From Pseudoalteromonas sp. GCY (lineage in GTDB: Bacteria > Pseudomonadota > Gammaproteobacteria > Enterobacterales > Alteromonadaceae), in contig NZ_CP068023.1 in NCBI RefSeq assembly GCF_016695175.1, positions 2,681,501 through 2,745,500 of the forward strand: DNA of 64,000 nt, read 5' to 3'. The notes beneath the pieces were generated by a model, which was given only the letters and a program-made list of their open reading frames with translations, was not told where the DNA came from and searched no databases. This document shows positions 28,049-38,657 of this stretch, in pieces. Position 1 is the first letter of the stretch. Each line of letters begins with the position of its first letter. Position numbers and translations under genes: made by a program.

Positions 28049-30520
28049 TTAGAATGTATTACTGATATTGAAGCTGATCGTCTTCGTATCGTCTTCTTCT
28101 TCTTTTTTAAGTGGGTAAGCGAAACTGATCAGCATAGGCCCCATAGGCGAGATCCACTGAATCGATAAACCCGTTGATACTCTGAACCTTGATGGATCAG
28201 AGAAATCAGAAAGTAGATTGTATTGATCTTCTGGCAAGTTGTTATAACGGTCTACATCAAACTCCGTATCCCAAACGTTTGCCGCATCGACGAAGAAACT
28301 CGTTCTTACTGAACTCGTATTTTCTTCGTCTAGGAATGGCGTTGGTACGATAAGCTCAAGACCTGCTAGTGCTTTTGCGTTACCACCGATACGACCACCT
28401 AGATTTAGCGTATCAAATTGCTGATCGCCGCCAATACAGCTACCTGATGTACCATCTGGTTTAGGTGTGCCCGGAATACACTTAGGCGCACGCTGTACCG
28501 CTCGAGGTAGAATCGTGTTTCGGTCAAAACCACGCAGTTCTTGCTCTGAAATACGGAAGAACTCTTGGAATGGCAATACTTGCTCAAAGCCATTCGTCTC
28601 GCCATAGCCGTTACCATAGCCTAAACCCGCTCTCGCTGAGAATACCCAACGATGGTCATTACTGATTGGCCAGTAAAAACGTGAATCGTAATTAATCTTG
28701 AAGAAATTAAGATCTGAGTTTGGCGTGGTAACACTTAAGTTCAAGCTTTGACGAGAACCTGCTGTTGGGAACATACCACGGTTAACCGTTACACGTGACC
28801 AACCTGCACTTAACTCATATTTAGTAAAATCATAATCTGCATTTGGATCGCTTTCGTTTAAGAAGCTCTCACGAAGTACTCGTGTTTGTTCAAAGTCTGA
28901 AATTTGCGAAAGACTTTCTTCAATCCAACGAATACCGAAGTTAACACGATTGATAGCATTGATTGGGAAACCAAAGTTAGTGCCGATACCGTAGCTCGTC
29001 GATTTATAATCTACAATCCCAAACTCACTTGCATCGAACTTACTATAGAATATACTGCTGCCTTGCGACACGCCATCAGGCGTAAAGTAAGGATCGGTAT
29101 AAGATACACTATAACGCTCTGAACCACGCGAAGTGTTAATATTGAAAGCAACTTGGTTACCAGATCCTAGGAAGTTTGACTCACTAACACCAATGTTAAA
29201 CTGAAGACCGGCATAAGAACCATAAGCAACACCTGCTTGGAAACTACCTGCAGGCTGTTCTTTTACTTTAAAGTCAACATCAACCTGATCTTCAACGCCT
29301 GGAATTGGCTTCACTTCAAACTCTACCGATTCCATATATGGCAAACGTTGAATTTGAAGCTTTGAACGCTCTAGGTTTTGGTTAGACAACCACGCACCTT
29401 CAAGCTGCGTCATTTCACGACGTAATACCTCGTCTGCTGTATTTTGGTTACCGTTCACCACGATACGACGTACATATACGCGCTTTCCAGGATCAACAGA
29501 TAGTGTTAATTGTACTTCTTTGTTTTCGTCATCGATTTCTGGAACGGTTCGTACTTCTGCATTGGCATATCCAAAACGAGCCAAATAGCTCTTAATGAAG
29601 TCTTCAGTTGCCGTTACAACTGAGCCGTTGTAAAGCTCACCAGCGCGAAGTGGCACTATGCCCTTAATTAAATCTTCACGACCTAATAAGTCACCAATGA
29701 AATCAAACCCTTTAACGGTATATTTTTCACCTTCGGTGATGTTTGCCGTAACATAAACTGATTCACGTTCTGGGCTTACTGAAACCTGCGTTGAATCGAT
29801 GTTAAAACGTAAATAACCACGGTCTAGGTAAAAACTGCGGATCTTTTCTAAATCGCCTTCAATGGTTTGCTTTTGATAACGGTCATTAGATAGGAAGCGC
29901 CACCAAGGCAAGTCCTGCTGAGATTCAATTAGGTTAAGAAGTTCTTCGTCCGAGAACAGCTCATTACCAACAAGGTTAATTTGACGTACAGAAGCAGCAT
30001 CACCCTCTTCAAACTTCAGCATCAGCTTCACACGGTTACGTGGCAATTCAACAATGCTCACCTCAACCTTAGCGTTGTATTTACCAATACTGTGGAAGAA
30101 TTCCGTTAAGCCTTTTTCGATACTATCGAGTACAGTTCTGTCTAACGGTTCACCTTGGCGAATATTTTGCTGCTCTAAACTCTCGTTTAGCTGTTCGTCT
30201 TTGATGTCTTTGTTGCCATCAAATTCGATTGAGCTGATAGTTGGACGTTCTTTAACCTTAAAAATAATCTGATTACCATCACGGAATACCGCAATGTTGT
30301 CAAAGTGGCCAGACTTGTACAACGCCTTGATTGTGCGTGAAATAGTAAACTGATCGACATTGTCACCAACGTTGATCGGAATATGTGTCAATGCAGCACC
30401 TAGTGCAACGCGCTGCAGCCCTTCTACTTTTAAATCTTCTACGATAAAGGAGTTTTGCCCTAAGGCAGCAAAACTAGCGCCCAGTAAACTGGTTACTGCA
30501 ATGTGTTTTTTTATAGGCAT
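28049..30520 (-). CDS. bamA: Outer membrane protein assembly factor BamA
   Basis: 823 residues. A signal peptide (about 1-21) precedes five POTRA domains (about 22-420; the first begins FIVEDLKVEGLQRVALG) and a 16-strand barrel. VRTSFFVDAANVWD and the C-terminal ISPMGPMLISFAYPL to SNTF are typical; the last residue is Phe, the BAM recognition signal. It inserts outer-membrane barrels. The barrel loop near CIPGTPKPDGTSGSCIGG contains two cysteines, probably forming an extracellular disulfide. Confidence 0.98.
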   Translation of the reverse strand: MPIKKHIAVTSLLGASFAALGQNSFIVEDLKVEGLQRVALGAALTHIPINVGDNVDQFTISRTIKALYKSGHFDNIAVFRDGNQIIFKVKERPTISSIEFDGNKDIKDEQLNESLEQQNIRQGEPLDRTVLDSIEKGLTEFFHSIGKYNAKVEVSIVELPRNRVKLMLKFEEGDAASVRQINLVGNELFSDEELLNLIESQQDLPWWRFLSNDRYQKQTIEGDLEKIRSFYLDRGYLRFNIDSTQVSVSPERESVYVTANITEGEKYTVKGFDFIGDLLGREDLIKGIVPLRAGELYNGSVVTATEDFIKSYLARFGYANAEVRTVPEIDDENKEVQLTLSVDPGKRVYVRRIVVNGNQNTADEVLRREMTQLEGAWLSNQNLERSKLQIQRLPYMESVEFEVKPIPGVEDQVDVDFKVKEQPAGSFQAGVAYGSYAGLQFNIGVSESNFLGSGNQVAFNINTSRGSERYSVSYTDPYFTPDGVSQGSSIFYSKFDASEFGIVDYKSTSYGIGTNFGFPINAINRVNFGIRWIEESLSQISDFEQTRVLRESFLNESDPNADYDFTKYELSAGWSRVTVNRGMFPTAGSRQSLNLSVTTPNSDLNFFKINYDSRFYWPISNDHRWVFSARAGLGYGNGYGETNGFEQVLPFQEFFRISEQELRGFDRNTILPRAVQRAPKCIPGTPKPDGTSGSCIGGDQQFDTLNLGGRIGGNAKALAGLELIVPTPFLDEENTSSVRTSFFVDAANVWDTEFDVDRYNNLPEDQYNLLSDFSDPSRFRVSTGLSIQWISPMGPMLISFAYPLKKEEEDDTKTISFNISNTF

Positions 30521-30686
30521 TTTATTATCTTTATCCTTTACAACAATTTTGGCGCGATACGCTAAGGCCCATTACATCACAACATTCAAACGTTACAGCT
30601 TTTGTATTATGTTATCCGTTGTATGCTTGAACAAAAATGCAAACATTTAAACTGCATATAATGTGCGCTTTTTAGCACCGCACGGC

Positions 30687-32039
30687 TTAAAGCCGAGAAA
30701 CATCATTAAATAGTGCAAAAAACGTTAAGGCAAGAAGAAGCGCTGCTCCAATCTTAAACCCAAACTCTTGTGTCTTTTCAGAGACTGGTTTTCTGCGAAT
30801 TAGTTCAATTAAGTAATACATTAAATGCCCACCATCTAGGACAGGGAGCGGTAATAAGTTAAAAACTCCTAAATTCACGCTGATAAGCGCTAAGAAGCCT
30901 AAAAATGCAACTAACCCGTAACTAACACTATTTCCGGCACTAACCGCGATCCCCACAGGCCCGCTTAAGTTTTTTACCGAGACTTGGCCCGTGATTAAGT
31001 TGCCGATCATGTCGAAACTTAAGGCAATCAAGTCGTAAGTTTTACGAATGCCAAGCACCATACTATCTAGGATGCCGTATTGTCTAGTTTCAATATAACC
31101 ATTTGGCCACTTTTCCATCACAGGCACAACGCCCAAGTAGCCTTGTACGACACCTTCTGGTGAAGTTTTCGCCTGAGGGGTTATTGTTAGGGTTTGTGGC
31201 TGACCATCGCGCAGAATATCAATGCTTATGGCTTGATTTGCCGATTTTTGAACTCGGCTCACCAGCTGTTGCCAAGATGTCAATTTGTCACCATTTATCG
31301 CAACTAGCGTATCTTCCACTTGTAAGCCACCTTTGTCAGCGGCGGCTCCTTCTTCGATATAACCGAGCTGCAGTGTCAGCGGCGGTCTATATGGCGTAAT
31401 GCCGACTGAGGTCAGCGGCGCTTCGTCCTGCTTTTCCAGCTTCCAATCGCTCAAATGTAGCGTACGGATCGCCAAACTACCTTTTTCATCTTGTACTTTG
31501 GCAACCAAGGATGGTTCACCCAAATGCGCCATTAATTCGAATGTGACGTCCTGCCATGAGTGCACTAACTCATCATTCAGTGCAATGATATGGTCGCCTG
31601 ATTGAAATCCAGCATCCGCTGCGATACTGGTTGGTGTCACACTACCAACGACGGGTTTTACTGATTGAACCCCTACCATATACATTGCCGCTAACGCGAC
31701 AATAGCAAACAAAAAGTTCGCAATGGGGCCTGCAGCTACCACAGCGATACGAGAAAGTACTGGCTTATTATTGAAGGCGAGGTGACGCTCCTGCTCTGGC
31801 ACATCGTCAACGCGTTCATCGAGCATTTTGACATAGCCGCCAAGTGGAATTGCGGCGATAACGTATTCAGTTTGATGTTTGTCATACCACTTAACTAAAG
31901 GCTTACCAAAACCGATAGAAAAACGTAAGACCTTAACGCCGGCTTTTCTGGCAACCCAAAAATGGCCATATTCATGAACGGTAACTAAAATCCCTAAAGC
32001 AAGAATAAATGAGCCTAAGTGCCAGAAAAATTCAAACAT
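30687..32039 (-). CDS. rseP: Regulated intramembrane protease RseP
   Basis: 450 residues, site-2 metalloprotease of the inner membrane. The zinc motif HEYGH is in the first helix and the second metal motif, LPVLDGGH, near residue 395. Two PDZ domains lie between (about 120-300). It makes the second cut in RseA, releasing sigma-E; rseA itself is about 21 kb away in this window. It is followed by bamA after 166 bp, so bamA may have its own promoter. Confidence 0.96.
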   Translation of the reverse strand: MFEFFWHLGSFILALGILVTVHEYGHFWVARKAGVKVLRFSIGFGKPLVKWYDKHQTEYVIAAIPLGGYVKMLDERVDDVPEQERHLAFNNKPVLSRIAVVAAGPIANFLFAIVALAAMYMVGVQSVKPVVGSVTPTSIAADAGFQSGDHIIALNDELVHSWQDVTFELMAHLGEPSLVAKVQDEKGSLAIRTLHLSDWKLEKQDEAPLTSVGITPYRPPLTLQLGYIEEGAAADKGGLQVEDTLVAINGDKLTSWQQLVSRVQKSANQAISIDILRDGQPQTLTITPQAKTSPEGVVQGYLGVVPVMEKWPNGYIETRQYGILDSMVLGIRKTYDLIALSFDMIGNLITGQVSVKNLSGPVGIAVSAGNSVSYGLVAFLGFLALISVNLGVFNLLPLPVLDGGHLMYYLIELIRRKPVSEKTQEFGFKIGAALLLALTFFALFNDVSRL

Positions 32040-32041
32040 GG

Positions 32042-33232
32042 TTACCTCAATGTGGCGATAATTTGCTGCGCTCGGTGGCGGGCAGTTTGGTCTGTTTCCA
32101 TAATAGACTCAACAGATTCTAATACGCTTAGCGCACTTTGCTCAAGCGTTAAGGCATTGACTCGATAGATATCACAAAACCCAATCTTACCCTCTAAAAA
32201 TGCCGCAACGGCAATTTCATTTGCAGCATTCACTGTTGTTGTTGCGGCCTGACCACTACGACAGGCGTCAATCGCTAATTTGAGGTTGGGATAACGGTTA
32301 AAATCTGGTTTGGTAAAAGTGAAATCGACAATCTGAGAAAAATCTAATGGCTCGACGCCCGCGTCAATTCTTTCAGGATAGGCAAGCCCATATGCAATCG
32401 GCGTTCGCATGTCTGGCTGCCCCATTTGTGCCAGCACCGAGCCATCGCGATACTGCACCATAGAGTGGATCATACTTTGTGGGTGGATCACCACTTCAAT
32501 ATCGTCAGCTGAGCAGTTAAATAACCACTTAGCCTCAATAAACTCTAGCCCTTTATTCATCATGGTCGCAGAGTCGACAGAGATTTTTCTGCCCATAGAC
32601 CAATTAGGATGCGCAACCGCTTCTTCTACCGTTACTGAAGCTAAGGTAGCCAATGAACGCTGCAAGAAAGGTCCACCTGAACCGGTTAATAAAATCTTAC
32701 TAACACCGCTGTGACTTAGATTTGAAGATTGTCCAGTTTGTATGGTCGTTGGTAGACACTGATAAATGGCATTATGCTCACTGTCGATAGGGAGTAAAGT
32801 CGCACCATGCGCTTTTACTTTATCCATAAACAGCTGGCCACTCATTACTAACGACTCTTTATTCGCCAGCAACACTTTTTTACCCGCCTCGACTGCCGCT
32901 AAAGTCGGTAACAACCCTGCTGCACCAACGATTGCGGACATCACGATATCCACATCTACGTGGCGAGCCATCTCGGCCATTGCTTCAACGCCATGGAGTA
33001 CTTCGGTGGTAGTGCCCGTCAAACGTTGAGAAAGTTGCTGAGCTGCGTGCTCAGTGCTCATAACCGCGTATTTGGGCCGATGACGTAAACAAAGCTCAGC
33101 CATCTTTTCCGCATTTTGCCCTGCGACTAAGGCAAATATACGATATTGTTCTTTATTGCGGCTGACGACGTCTAAGGTTGATAGTCCAATAGAGCCTGTC
33201 GCTCCCAGCACTACCAAGTTTTGCTCGCTCAT
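32042..33232 (-). CDS. ispC: 1-deoxy-D-xylulose 5-phosphate reductoisomerase
   Basis: 396 residues. Second enzyme of the MEP isoprenoid pathway. NADPH-binding [14 protein letters not shown] is at the N-terminus. [15 protein letters not shown] holds the metal ligands, with GSGGPF and [23 protein letters not shown] for substrate binding. The ATG at 33232 overlaps the cdsA stop (ATGA); an upstream in-frame start at 33256 is less likely. In E. coli ispC precedes uppS; here it follows cdsA. Confidence 0.97.
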   Translation of the reverse strand: MSEQNLVVLGATGSIGLSTLDVVSRNKEQYRIFALVAGQNAEKMAELCLRHRPKYAVMSTEHAAQQLSQRLTGTTTEVLHGVEAMAEMARHVDVDIVMSAIVGAAGLLPTLAAVEAGKKVLLANKESLVMSGQLFMDKVKAHGATLLPIDSEHNAIYQCLPTTIQTGQSSNLSHSGVSKILLTGSGGPFLQRSLATLASVTVEEAVAHPNWSMGRKISVDSATMMNKGLEFIEAKWLFNCSADDIEVVIHPQSMIHSMVQYRDGSVLAQMGQPDMRTPIAYGLAYPERIDAGVEPLDFSQIVDFTFTKPDFNRYPNLKLAIDACRSGQAATTTVNAANEIAVAAFLEGKIGFCDIYRVNALTLEQSALSVLESVESIMETDQTARHRAQQIIATLR

Positions 33233-34095
33233 AGCACAACCGTCCAAGCGTAGCAAAAAGCAAAAATGGGGGCTGCAGCCGTTAAACTATCAATGCGATC
33301 AAGGATACCGCCGTGACCTGGCAAACAACGGCCAGAATCTTTAAGACCTACTTCGCGCTTAAACATACTTTCAAGCAAATCACCAACAGCAGAAAATAGC
33401 GCGATAATAATGGTCATTGCAGCATAAATAGGCCACATATTGAGATCAATCGCAGCAAAGTGACAAAACACTAACACAAAAACAACCGCGGTGATCACAC
33501 CACCAACTAGACCTTCAATCGTTTTATTAGGGCTCACTTTAGGCATGAGCTTATGCTTGCCTAAATTCTTTCCAGCGAAGTAAGCGCCAATATCCGCACT
33601 CCACACTATGCCCAATACCACCATGATAAGGACTGAACCTATGTGCTCGCCATCTTCGTATCCGGCACTACGCATCACGTTTAACGCAAGCCACAGAGGG
33701 ACTAGCGTCAGTACACCGGCGATGGAGCGCATCATGATCCCTTCATTCCAAGCACGAGCTGCTCGTGGGTATTTAACCACTAAGAAAGTGGCAACCAACC
33801 ACCACGCAAAAGCTAACGTAAATACATAATTAGCATCAGCGACTAAGCGCCCTTGCTGCCATAAATCTTGTATTGGCCAATGGGTGTTAAGCAATAGAAT
33901 TAACACCGCCATGACGCCAACGAAAGTAAAACGCTGACGCTTTTGACATAGGCCTGCAAGCGCCGACCACTCCCATGCACCAAGCAAAACGATTAGTGCG
34001 GCAATCGTACTAAACATTGCCAGCGGTGTATAAAACACCAAAAGTAGAGCCAGAGGTGCAAGCACCGCTGACGTTAGAATACGTTGTTTTAACAA
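33229..34095 (-). CDS. cdsA: Phosphatidate cytidylyltransferase
   Basis: 288 residues, about eight membrane helices. It makes CDP-diacylglycerol from phosphatidic acid and CTP, the branch point of phospholipid synthesis. The family signature is at the C-terminus: [20 protein letters not shown], followed by DSL. It starts 10 bp after uppS and its stop overlaps the ispC start. Confidence 0.96.
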   Translation of the reverse strand: MLKQRILTSAVLAPLALLLVFYTPLAMFSTIAALIVLLGAWEWSALAGLCQKRQRFTFVGVMAVLILLLNTHWPIQDLWQQGRLVADANYVFTLAFAWWLVATFLVVKYPRAARAWNEGIMMRSIAGVLTLVPLWLALNVMRSAGYEDGEHIGSVLIMVVLGIVWSADIGAYFAGKNLGKHKLMPKVSPNKTIEGLVGGVITAVVFVLVFCHFAAIDLNMWPIYAAMTIIIALFSAVGDLLESMFKREVGLKDSGRCLPGHGGILDRIDSLTAAAPIFAFCYAWTVVL

Positions 34096-34105
34096 ATTTG
34101 AACCC

Positions 34106-34879
34106 TTAACTTGTTGCGTCTTTCTCTGCGAGGAGCTGCTTTATCTGCTCTCCTGTGCATCCGAAGCGTCGCTCTCTAGACACGTAACAAGCTATGGCTT
34201 CAGAGAATGCTTGCTCGTCAAAATCAGGCCAAAGCGTGTCGGTAAAATAGAGTTCGGCATACGCAGCTTGCCATAGCAAGAAGTTACTAATGCGGAAGTC
34301 GCCTCCCGTTCTGATCAGCAAGTCGAGATTCGCTTGATCGGCCATCGTCATCTGCTCTGTCAAGGCATCTTCGGTTATATCACTTGGTTGCAATTCACCC
34401 GCTGCAACTTGTTTTGCGAGGTGTTGTGCTGCTTGTGTGATATCCCAACGTCCACCGTAATTTGCTGCAATGTTTAAGTTAAGCCCTGTATTGTCCTGGG
34501 TCAATATTTGAGCTTCATGAACACGCTGTTGGAGGCTGTCAGGAAAACGAGAAAGATCGCCAATAATGGTTAGCTTTACGTTGTTCTTATGTAATTTTTT
34601 AACTTCTTTAGACAACACATAAATAAATAATTCCATCAACGTGCTGACTTCATCTTCTGGCCTACGCCAGTTTTCACTACTAAAGGCAAATAGCGTCAAA
34701 GACTCTATACCTAACTTGGAACAGAATTGTACAGCACTGCGAACCGAATCTACGCCCTTCTTGTGTCCGAAGGCGCGCGGACGCCTGCGAGCTTGAGCCC
34801 AACGACCGTTGCCATCCATTATTATCGCAACATGTTTTGGCAATGATTGCTGCGAAATAACCTCTGCTTTTAAAACCAT
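34106..34879 (-). CDS. uppS: Undecaprenyl diphosphate synthase
   Basis: 257 residues. A cis-prenyltransferase making the C55 lipid carrier for peptidoglycan and O-antigen. The catalytic region [20 protein letters not shown] is near the N-terminus. [14 protein letters not shown] and the C-terminal [19 protein letters not shown] complete the signature. A strong terminator lies between it and frr upstream, so it must have its own promoter or rely on read-through. Confidence 0.97.
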   Translation of the reverse strand: MVLKAEVISQQSLPKHVAIIMDGNGRWAQARRRPRAFGHKKGVDSVRSAVQFCSKLGIESLTLFAFSSENWRRPEDEVSTLMELFIYVLSKEVKKLHKNNVKLTIIGDLSRFPDSLQQRVHEAQILTQDNTGLNLNIAANYGGRWDITQAAQHLAKQVAAGELQPSDITEDALTEQMTMADQANLDLLIRTGGDFRISNFLLWQAAYAELYFTDTLWPDFDEQAFSEAIACYVSRERRFGCTGEQIKQLLAEKDATS

Positions 34880-34903
34880 AATTCCAATTTAAGTGAAAAA
34901 AAA

Positions 34904-34929
34904 CGCCGCCTAGTATACCCTAGGCGGCG
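34904..34929 (-). terminator. Intrinsic terminator after frr
   Basis: CGCCGCCTAG and CTAGGCGGCG form a 10-bp stem with a 6-base loop, followed on the minus strand by a run of eight T. It is strong by sequence and separates the ribosomal block from uppS-cdsA-ispC. Confidence 0.9.
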
Positions 34930-35050
34930 CTTCAAACCTAATAAATTTGTCATTGTACCTAGCCAAAAAAACGCTAACTGCTCAGAAACAAAGCAGAATT
35001 TTCTGCAATACGTAAACAGTGCGTAAACATAAACGCTAGGATATAGACAT

Positions 35051-35608
35051 TTAGATTTCCATCAACTCAGCTTCTTTCGCGCTTAGTTGCGTATCCATTT
35101 CTTTGATGAACTTGTCAGTCAATTTTTGGATATCATCTTCAGCTTGACGCGCTTCGTCTTCAGAAATTTCTTTGTCTTTTAGCAATGATTTAATATCACC
35201 GTTTGCATCACGGCGAATATTACGTACTGCAACACGACCACCTTCAACCTCACCACGTACGATCTTGATGAGATCTTTACGACGTTCTTCTGTTAGTGGA
35301 GGAAGTGGAACACGGATCACAGTACCTGCTGACATTGGGTTTAAACCTAAGTCAGAAGACATGATTGCTTTTTCTACCGCTTGTGCAAGCGATTTGTCGA
35401 ATACGCTGATAGCCAGTGTACGAGAGTCTTCCGTCGTTACGTTTGCTACTTGGTTTAGCGGTGTATCTGCACCGTAGTAAGAAACAGAAATACCATCTAG
35501 TAGCGCAGGGTGTGCACGACCTGTGCGGATTTTAGAAAGCTGGCTTCCAAGTGCAGCCACACTTTTTTTCATGCGCTCTTGAGCGTCTTTTTTAATATCT
35601 TCGATCAC
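35051..35608 (-). CDS. frr: Ribosome recycling factor
   Basis: 185 residues, exactly the family length. It splits post-termination ribosomes with EF-G. The N-terminal helix reads [31 protein letters not shown] and [15 protein letters not shown] are conserved. It is the last gene of the rpsB-tsf-pyrH-frr block and is followed by a strong terminator. Confidence 0.97.
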   Translation of the reverse strand: MIEDIKKDAQERMKKSVAALGSQLSKIRTGRAHPALLDGISVSYYGADTPLNQVANVTTEDSRTLAISVFDKSLAQAVEKAIMSSDLGLNPMSAGTVIRVPLPPLTEERRKDLIKIVRGEVEGGRVAVRNIRRDANGDIKSLLKDKEISEDEARQAEDDIQKLTDKFIKEMDTQLSAKEAELMEI

Positions 35609-35700
35609 AATACTTTCCTAGTCTGTTCTTGTTATGCCAGATTATACTCGCAATTTAGAGATTCGCTACTTAACTACGAGTTGCTGAAATAGTCGTCAGA

Positions 35701-36438
35701 TTATTCTGCTGCTTGAGAAGAGATAAGGGTACCTTCCTCTTCACCCATGATGACATTTTTCAATGCACCTGGTTTATTCATGTTGAATACGCTGATTGGC
35801 ATATTGTGGTCACGTGCCAATGTAAATGCAGCTAAATCCATCACTTTCAATTCTTTGTCGATCACTTCGTTGTAAGTCAACGTACGGTATAGCGTAGCAT
35901 CTGGGTTTTTCACCGGATCGTCACTAAATACTCCTTCAACCTTAGTGGCTTTAATCACGGTATCCGCTTCAATCTCGATACCGCGCAAACATGCTGCTGA
36001 ATCCGTGGTAAAGAATGGGTTGCCCGTACCTGCTGAGAAAATAACAACACGGCCAGATTTTAATAGGCTAATTGCTTCTGCCCAATTGTACGCATCACAC
36101 ACACCATTTAGCGGGATAGCAGACATCAAACGTGCGTTTACAAAAGCACGGTGCAGCGCATCACGCATCGCAAGGCCATTCATGACGGTCGCTAGCATGC
36201 CCATGTGGTCGCCCACAACTCGGTTCATGCCCGCTTCTGCAAGTGAACCACCACGTAAGAAGTTACCGCCACCGATAACCAAACCTACTTCTACGTCGAG
36301 CTCTACTAACTCTTTGATTTCTTGTGCCATACGATCCAATACTTTTGGATCGATACCAAAGCCTTCATCTCCCATTAAAGCTTCACCACTAAGCTTTAAA
36401 AGAACGCGTCTAAAAACAGGTTTTTTATTGATAGTCAT
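35701..36438 (-). CDS. pyrH: Uridylate kinase
   Basis: 245 residues of the amino-acid-kinase fold. It phosphorylates UMP to [33 protein letters not shown] and [21 protein letters not shown] are typical. Its start lies only about 30 bp after the tsf terminator hairpin. Confidence 0.97.
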   Translation of the reverse strand: MTINKKPVFRRVLLKLSGEALMGDEGFGIDPKVLDRMAQEIKELVELDVEVGLVIGGGNFLRGGSLAEAGMNRVVGDHMGMLATVMNGLAMRDALHRAFVNARLMSAIPLNGVCDAYNWAEAISLLKSGRVVIFSAGTGNPFFTTDSAACLRGIEIEADTVIKATKVEGVFSDDPVKNPDATLYRTLTYNEVIDKELKVMDLAAFTLARDHNMPISVFNMNKPGALKNVIMGEEEGTLISSQAAE

Positions 36439-36467
36439 AATATCCGGGCCAATTAAAAGTGAGGTAA

Positions 36468-36510
36468 AAAATAACCGCGCTTATGCTAGACATAAATGCG
36501 CGGTTATTTT
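36468..36510 (-). terminator. Intrinsic terminator after tsf
   Basis: AAAATAACCGCGC and GCGCGGTTATTTT form a perfect 13-bp stem around a 17-base loop, with TTATTTTTT on the minus strand. It lies between tsf and pyrH. Confidence 0.88.
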
Positions 36511-36577
36511 AGAGAATTTTCAGCAATGACGCAAAGCTAATGTCAGCTTTTACGTCATTAGGCATCACAATAAGTGA

Positions 36578-37429
36578 TTACTGGCCTTTTGCTGCAGCGA
36601 TTTGTGCTGCAACTTCTGCTGCGAAGTCTTCTTCTTTCTTCTCGATACCTTCACCTACTTCTAGGCGAACGAATGAAGAAACAGATGCATTCTTCTCTTT
36701 AAGGTAGTCACCCACTGATTTCTTAGGTTCCATGATGAAAGCTTGACCAGTAAGAGAGATCTCACCAGTGAACTTCTTCATACGACCAACAACCATCTTC
36801 TCAGCGATTTCAGCTGGCTTACCTTCGTTCATTGCGATTTCAACTTGAACCGCTTTTTCTTTTTCAACTACTTCAGCAGGTACGTCTTCTGGGTTTAGGT
36901 AGTCTGGCTTAGAAGCAGCAACGTGCATTGCAACGTGCTTAAGTGTTTCTTCGTCAGCATCACCAGCTACAACCACACCGATACGCTCGCCGTGACGGTA
37001 AGCAACTAGCTTGTCACCTTGGATGTAAGAAACACGACGGATGTTCATGTTCTCACCGATTTTAGCTACTAGTGCAACACGAGTCTCTTCAAACTTAGCT
37101 TGTAAGTCTTCGATAGTTAGTTGCTCAGCTACAGCTGTGTCAGCAATTTCGTTAGCAAATGCAAGGAAGCTTGCGTCTTTTGCTACGAAGTCAGTTTGAC
37201 AGTTAACTTCTACTAGTGCAGCAAAACCTTCGCCTTGCTTGATGATGATTGTACCTTCAGCAGCGATGTTGCCTGCTTTTTTAGCAGCTTTAGCAGCACC
37301 ACTTTTACGCATGTTTTCGATTGCTTGATCGATATCACCGCCAGTTTCTGTCAGTGCTTTTTTACAATCCATCATGCCAGCGCCAGTGCGCTCACGAAGT
37401 TCTTTTACTAGGGCAGCAGTTACAGCCAT
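36578..37429 (-). CDS. tsf: Elongation factor Ts
   Basis: 283 residues. Nucleotide exchange factor for EF-Tu. The N-terminal [20 protein letters not shown] and the core [16 protein letters not shown] are diagnostic. The ATG at 37429 is preceded by GAGGA; the longer frame from 37471 is rejected. It is paired with rpsB but separated by about 220 bp containing two hairpins. Confidence 0.97.
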   Translation of the reverse strand: MAVTAALVKELRERTGAGMMDCKKALTETGGDIDQAIENMRKSGAAKAAKKAGNIAAEGTIIIKQGEGFAALVEVNCQTDFVAKDASFLAFANEIADTAVAEQLTIEDLQAKFEETRVALVAKIGENMNIRRVSYIQGDKLVAYRHGERIGVVVAGDADEETLKHVAMHVAASKPDYLNPEDVPAEVVEKEKAVQVEIAMNEGKPAEIAEKMVVGRMKKFTGEISLTGQAFIMEPKKSVGDYLKEKNASVSSFVRLEVGEGIEKKEEDFAAEVAAQIAAAKGQ

Positions 37430-37467
37430 TAGAATATCCTCAAATCTGAATTCAGTTCTTGATAAAA

Positions 37468-37482
37468 CCAACCTTAGGTTGG
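37468..37482 (-). other. Small leader hairpin upstream of tsf
   Basis: CCAACC-TTA-GGTTGG, a perfect 6-bp stem about 40 bases before the tsf start. It may stabilise the tsf mRNA or affect translation; role unknown. Confidence 0.4.
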
Positions 37483-37589
37483 CTGAATATCAAATCAAGT
37501 ACAGCTCGCCTCAATTTGATAAAAATCCGTTATCTTTCAAGGTCTGCTTGGCAAACAACGGGATAAGCAGTTAATCGCTTATAAAGAAT

Positions 37590-37625
37590 ATCAAGTCTTC
37601 ACCAATAATTTGATGAAGACTTGAT
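37590..37625 (-). terminator. Hairpin after rpsB, probable partial terminator or attenuator
   Basis: ATCAAGTCTTCA and TGAAGACTTGAT form a perfect 12-bp stem with a 12-base loop just after the rpsB stop codon. Only ATTCTTTAT follows on the minus strand, so termination is probably incomplete, giving more S2 transcript than EF-Ts transcript. Confidence 0.55.
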
Positions 37626-37649
37626 GACAGCTAATACCTAATCAGGTAA

Positions 37650-38378
37650 TTACTCAGCTTCAACGAAGTCGTCGTTTTCTGCTTGAGCAACGATGTTGCT
37701 TTCACGACCTTCAGTGATAGCAGTCGCTACTGCACCAGTGTATAGCTGGATTGCACGGATAGCGTCGTCGTTACCTGGGATGATGAAATCAACACCATCT
37801 GGGTTAGAGTTAGTATCAACAACAGATACTACTGGGATACCTAGGTTGTTAGCTTCACGGATAGCGATGTGCTCGTGGTCAGCGTCGATAACGAAGATAG
37901 CGTCTGGAAGACCACCCATATCTTTGATACCGCCAAGGCCTTTTTCAAGCTTTTGCATTTCACGAGTAAGCATTAGCGCTTCTTTCTTAGTAAGCTTCTC
38001 GAAAGTACCGTCTTGGCTTTGAGTCTCAAGCTCTTTAAGACGCTTGATTGATTGACGAACTGTTTTCCAGTTAGTCAACATACCACCTAACCAACGGTGA
38101 TTTACGTAGAACTGCTCACTTTGGATAGCCGCTTCTTTAACTGCTTCGCTTGCAGCGCGCTTAGTACCTACGAAAAGGATTTTGCCTTTGTTAGATGCTA
38201 CGTTCTGTAAGAACTTAAGTGCATCGTTGAACATAGGAACAGTTTTTTCTAGGTTGATGATATGAACGCGGTTACGTGCACCGAAGATGAACGGCTTCAT
38301 CTTAGGGTTCCAGTAACGTGCTTGGTGACCGAAGTGAACACCAGCTTGAAGCATATCGCGCATTGAAACGTTTGCCAT
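37650..38378 (-). CDS. rpsB: 30S ribosomal protein S2
   Basis: 242 residues. [27 protein letters not shown] and [18 protein letters not shown] are the standard S2 signatures. The ribosome site is GAGGAAA. The roughly 190-base leader between the promoter and the start may be where S2 autoregulates its operon, as in E. coli. Confidence 0.98.
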   Translation of the reverse strand: MANVSMRDMLQAGVHFGHQARYWNPKMKPFIFGARNRVHIINLEKTVPMFNDALKFLQNVASNKGKILFVGTKRAASEAVKEAAIQSEQFYVNHRWLGGMLTNWKTVRQSIKRLKELETQSQDGTFEKLTKKEALMLTREMQKLEKGLGGIKDMGGLPDAIFVIDADHEHIAIREANNLGIPVVSVVDTNSNPDGVDFIIPGNDDAIRAIQLYTGAVATAITEGRESNIVAQAENDDFVEAE

Positions 38379-38571
38379 TGTATATTTCCTCTAAAAGTTA
38401 GGGTTAGGCCTCCACATATCCCATAGCACCAACACGAAGTTTTTATAACCGCATGCACCCAAGTGTATGTGTCGATATGTGTGTGTGTTAATATTAATAA
38501 GTGTGTTGTCTTAACTACAAACATTCATTCTCATCGTGTGAGGAAGAATTATTTGTAAAAAGACGGCGCGC

Positions 38572-38600
38572 TTTATACCATATATAAAGAATTAACTCAA
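38572..38600 (-). promoter_or_regulatory. rpsB promoter
   Basis: On the minus strand, -35 TTGAGT and -10 TATAAA are separated by 17 bases and followed by GCGCGCC, a GC-rich discriminator typical of ribosomal promoters under stringent control. Confidence 0.75.
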
Positions 38601-38657
38601 TCTTATGCGTAAAATTTGTGCATAATAAATGTTCATCTAAATTGACTTGGAGTCTAA

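Noticed and set aside
30673..30686. CGGCTT-A-AAGCCG palindrome as rseP terminator
   Set aside because: The stem is too short once a loop is allowed and no T-run follows.
30521..30686. Sigma-E promoter before bamA
   Set aside because: No GAACTT-like -35 at suitable spacing from a -10 was found on the minus strand; only poor sigma-70-like hexamers are present.
38297..38524. 75-codon open frame over the rpsB leader
   Set aside because: It overlaps the rpsB start and leader in another frame and has no motif.
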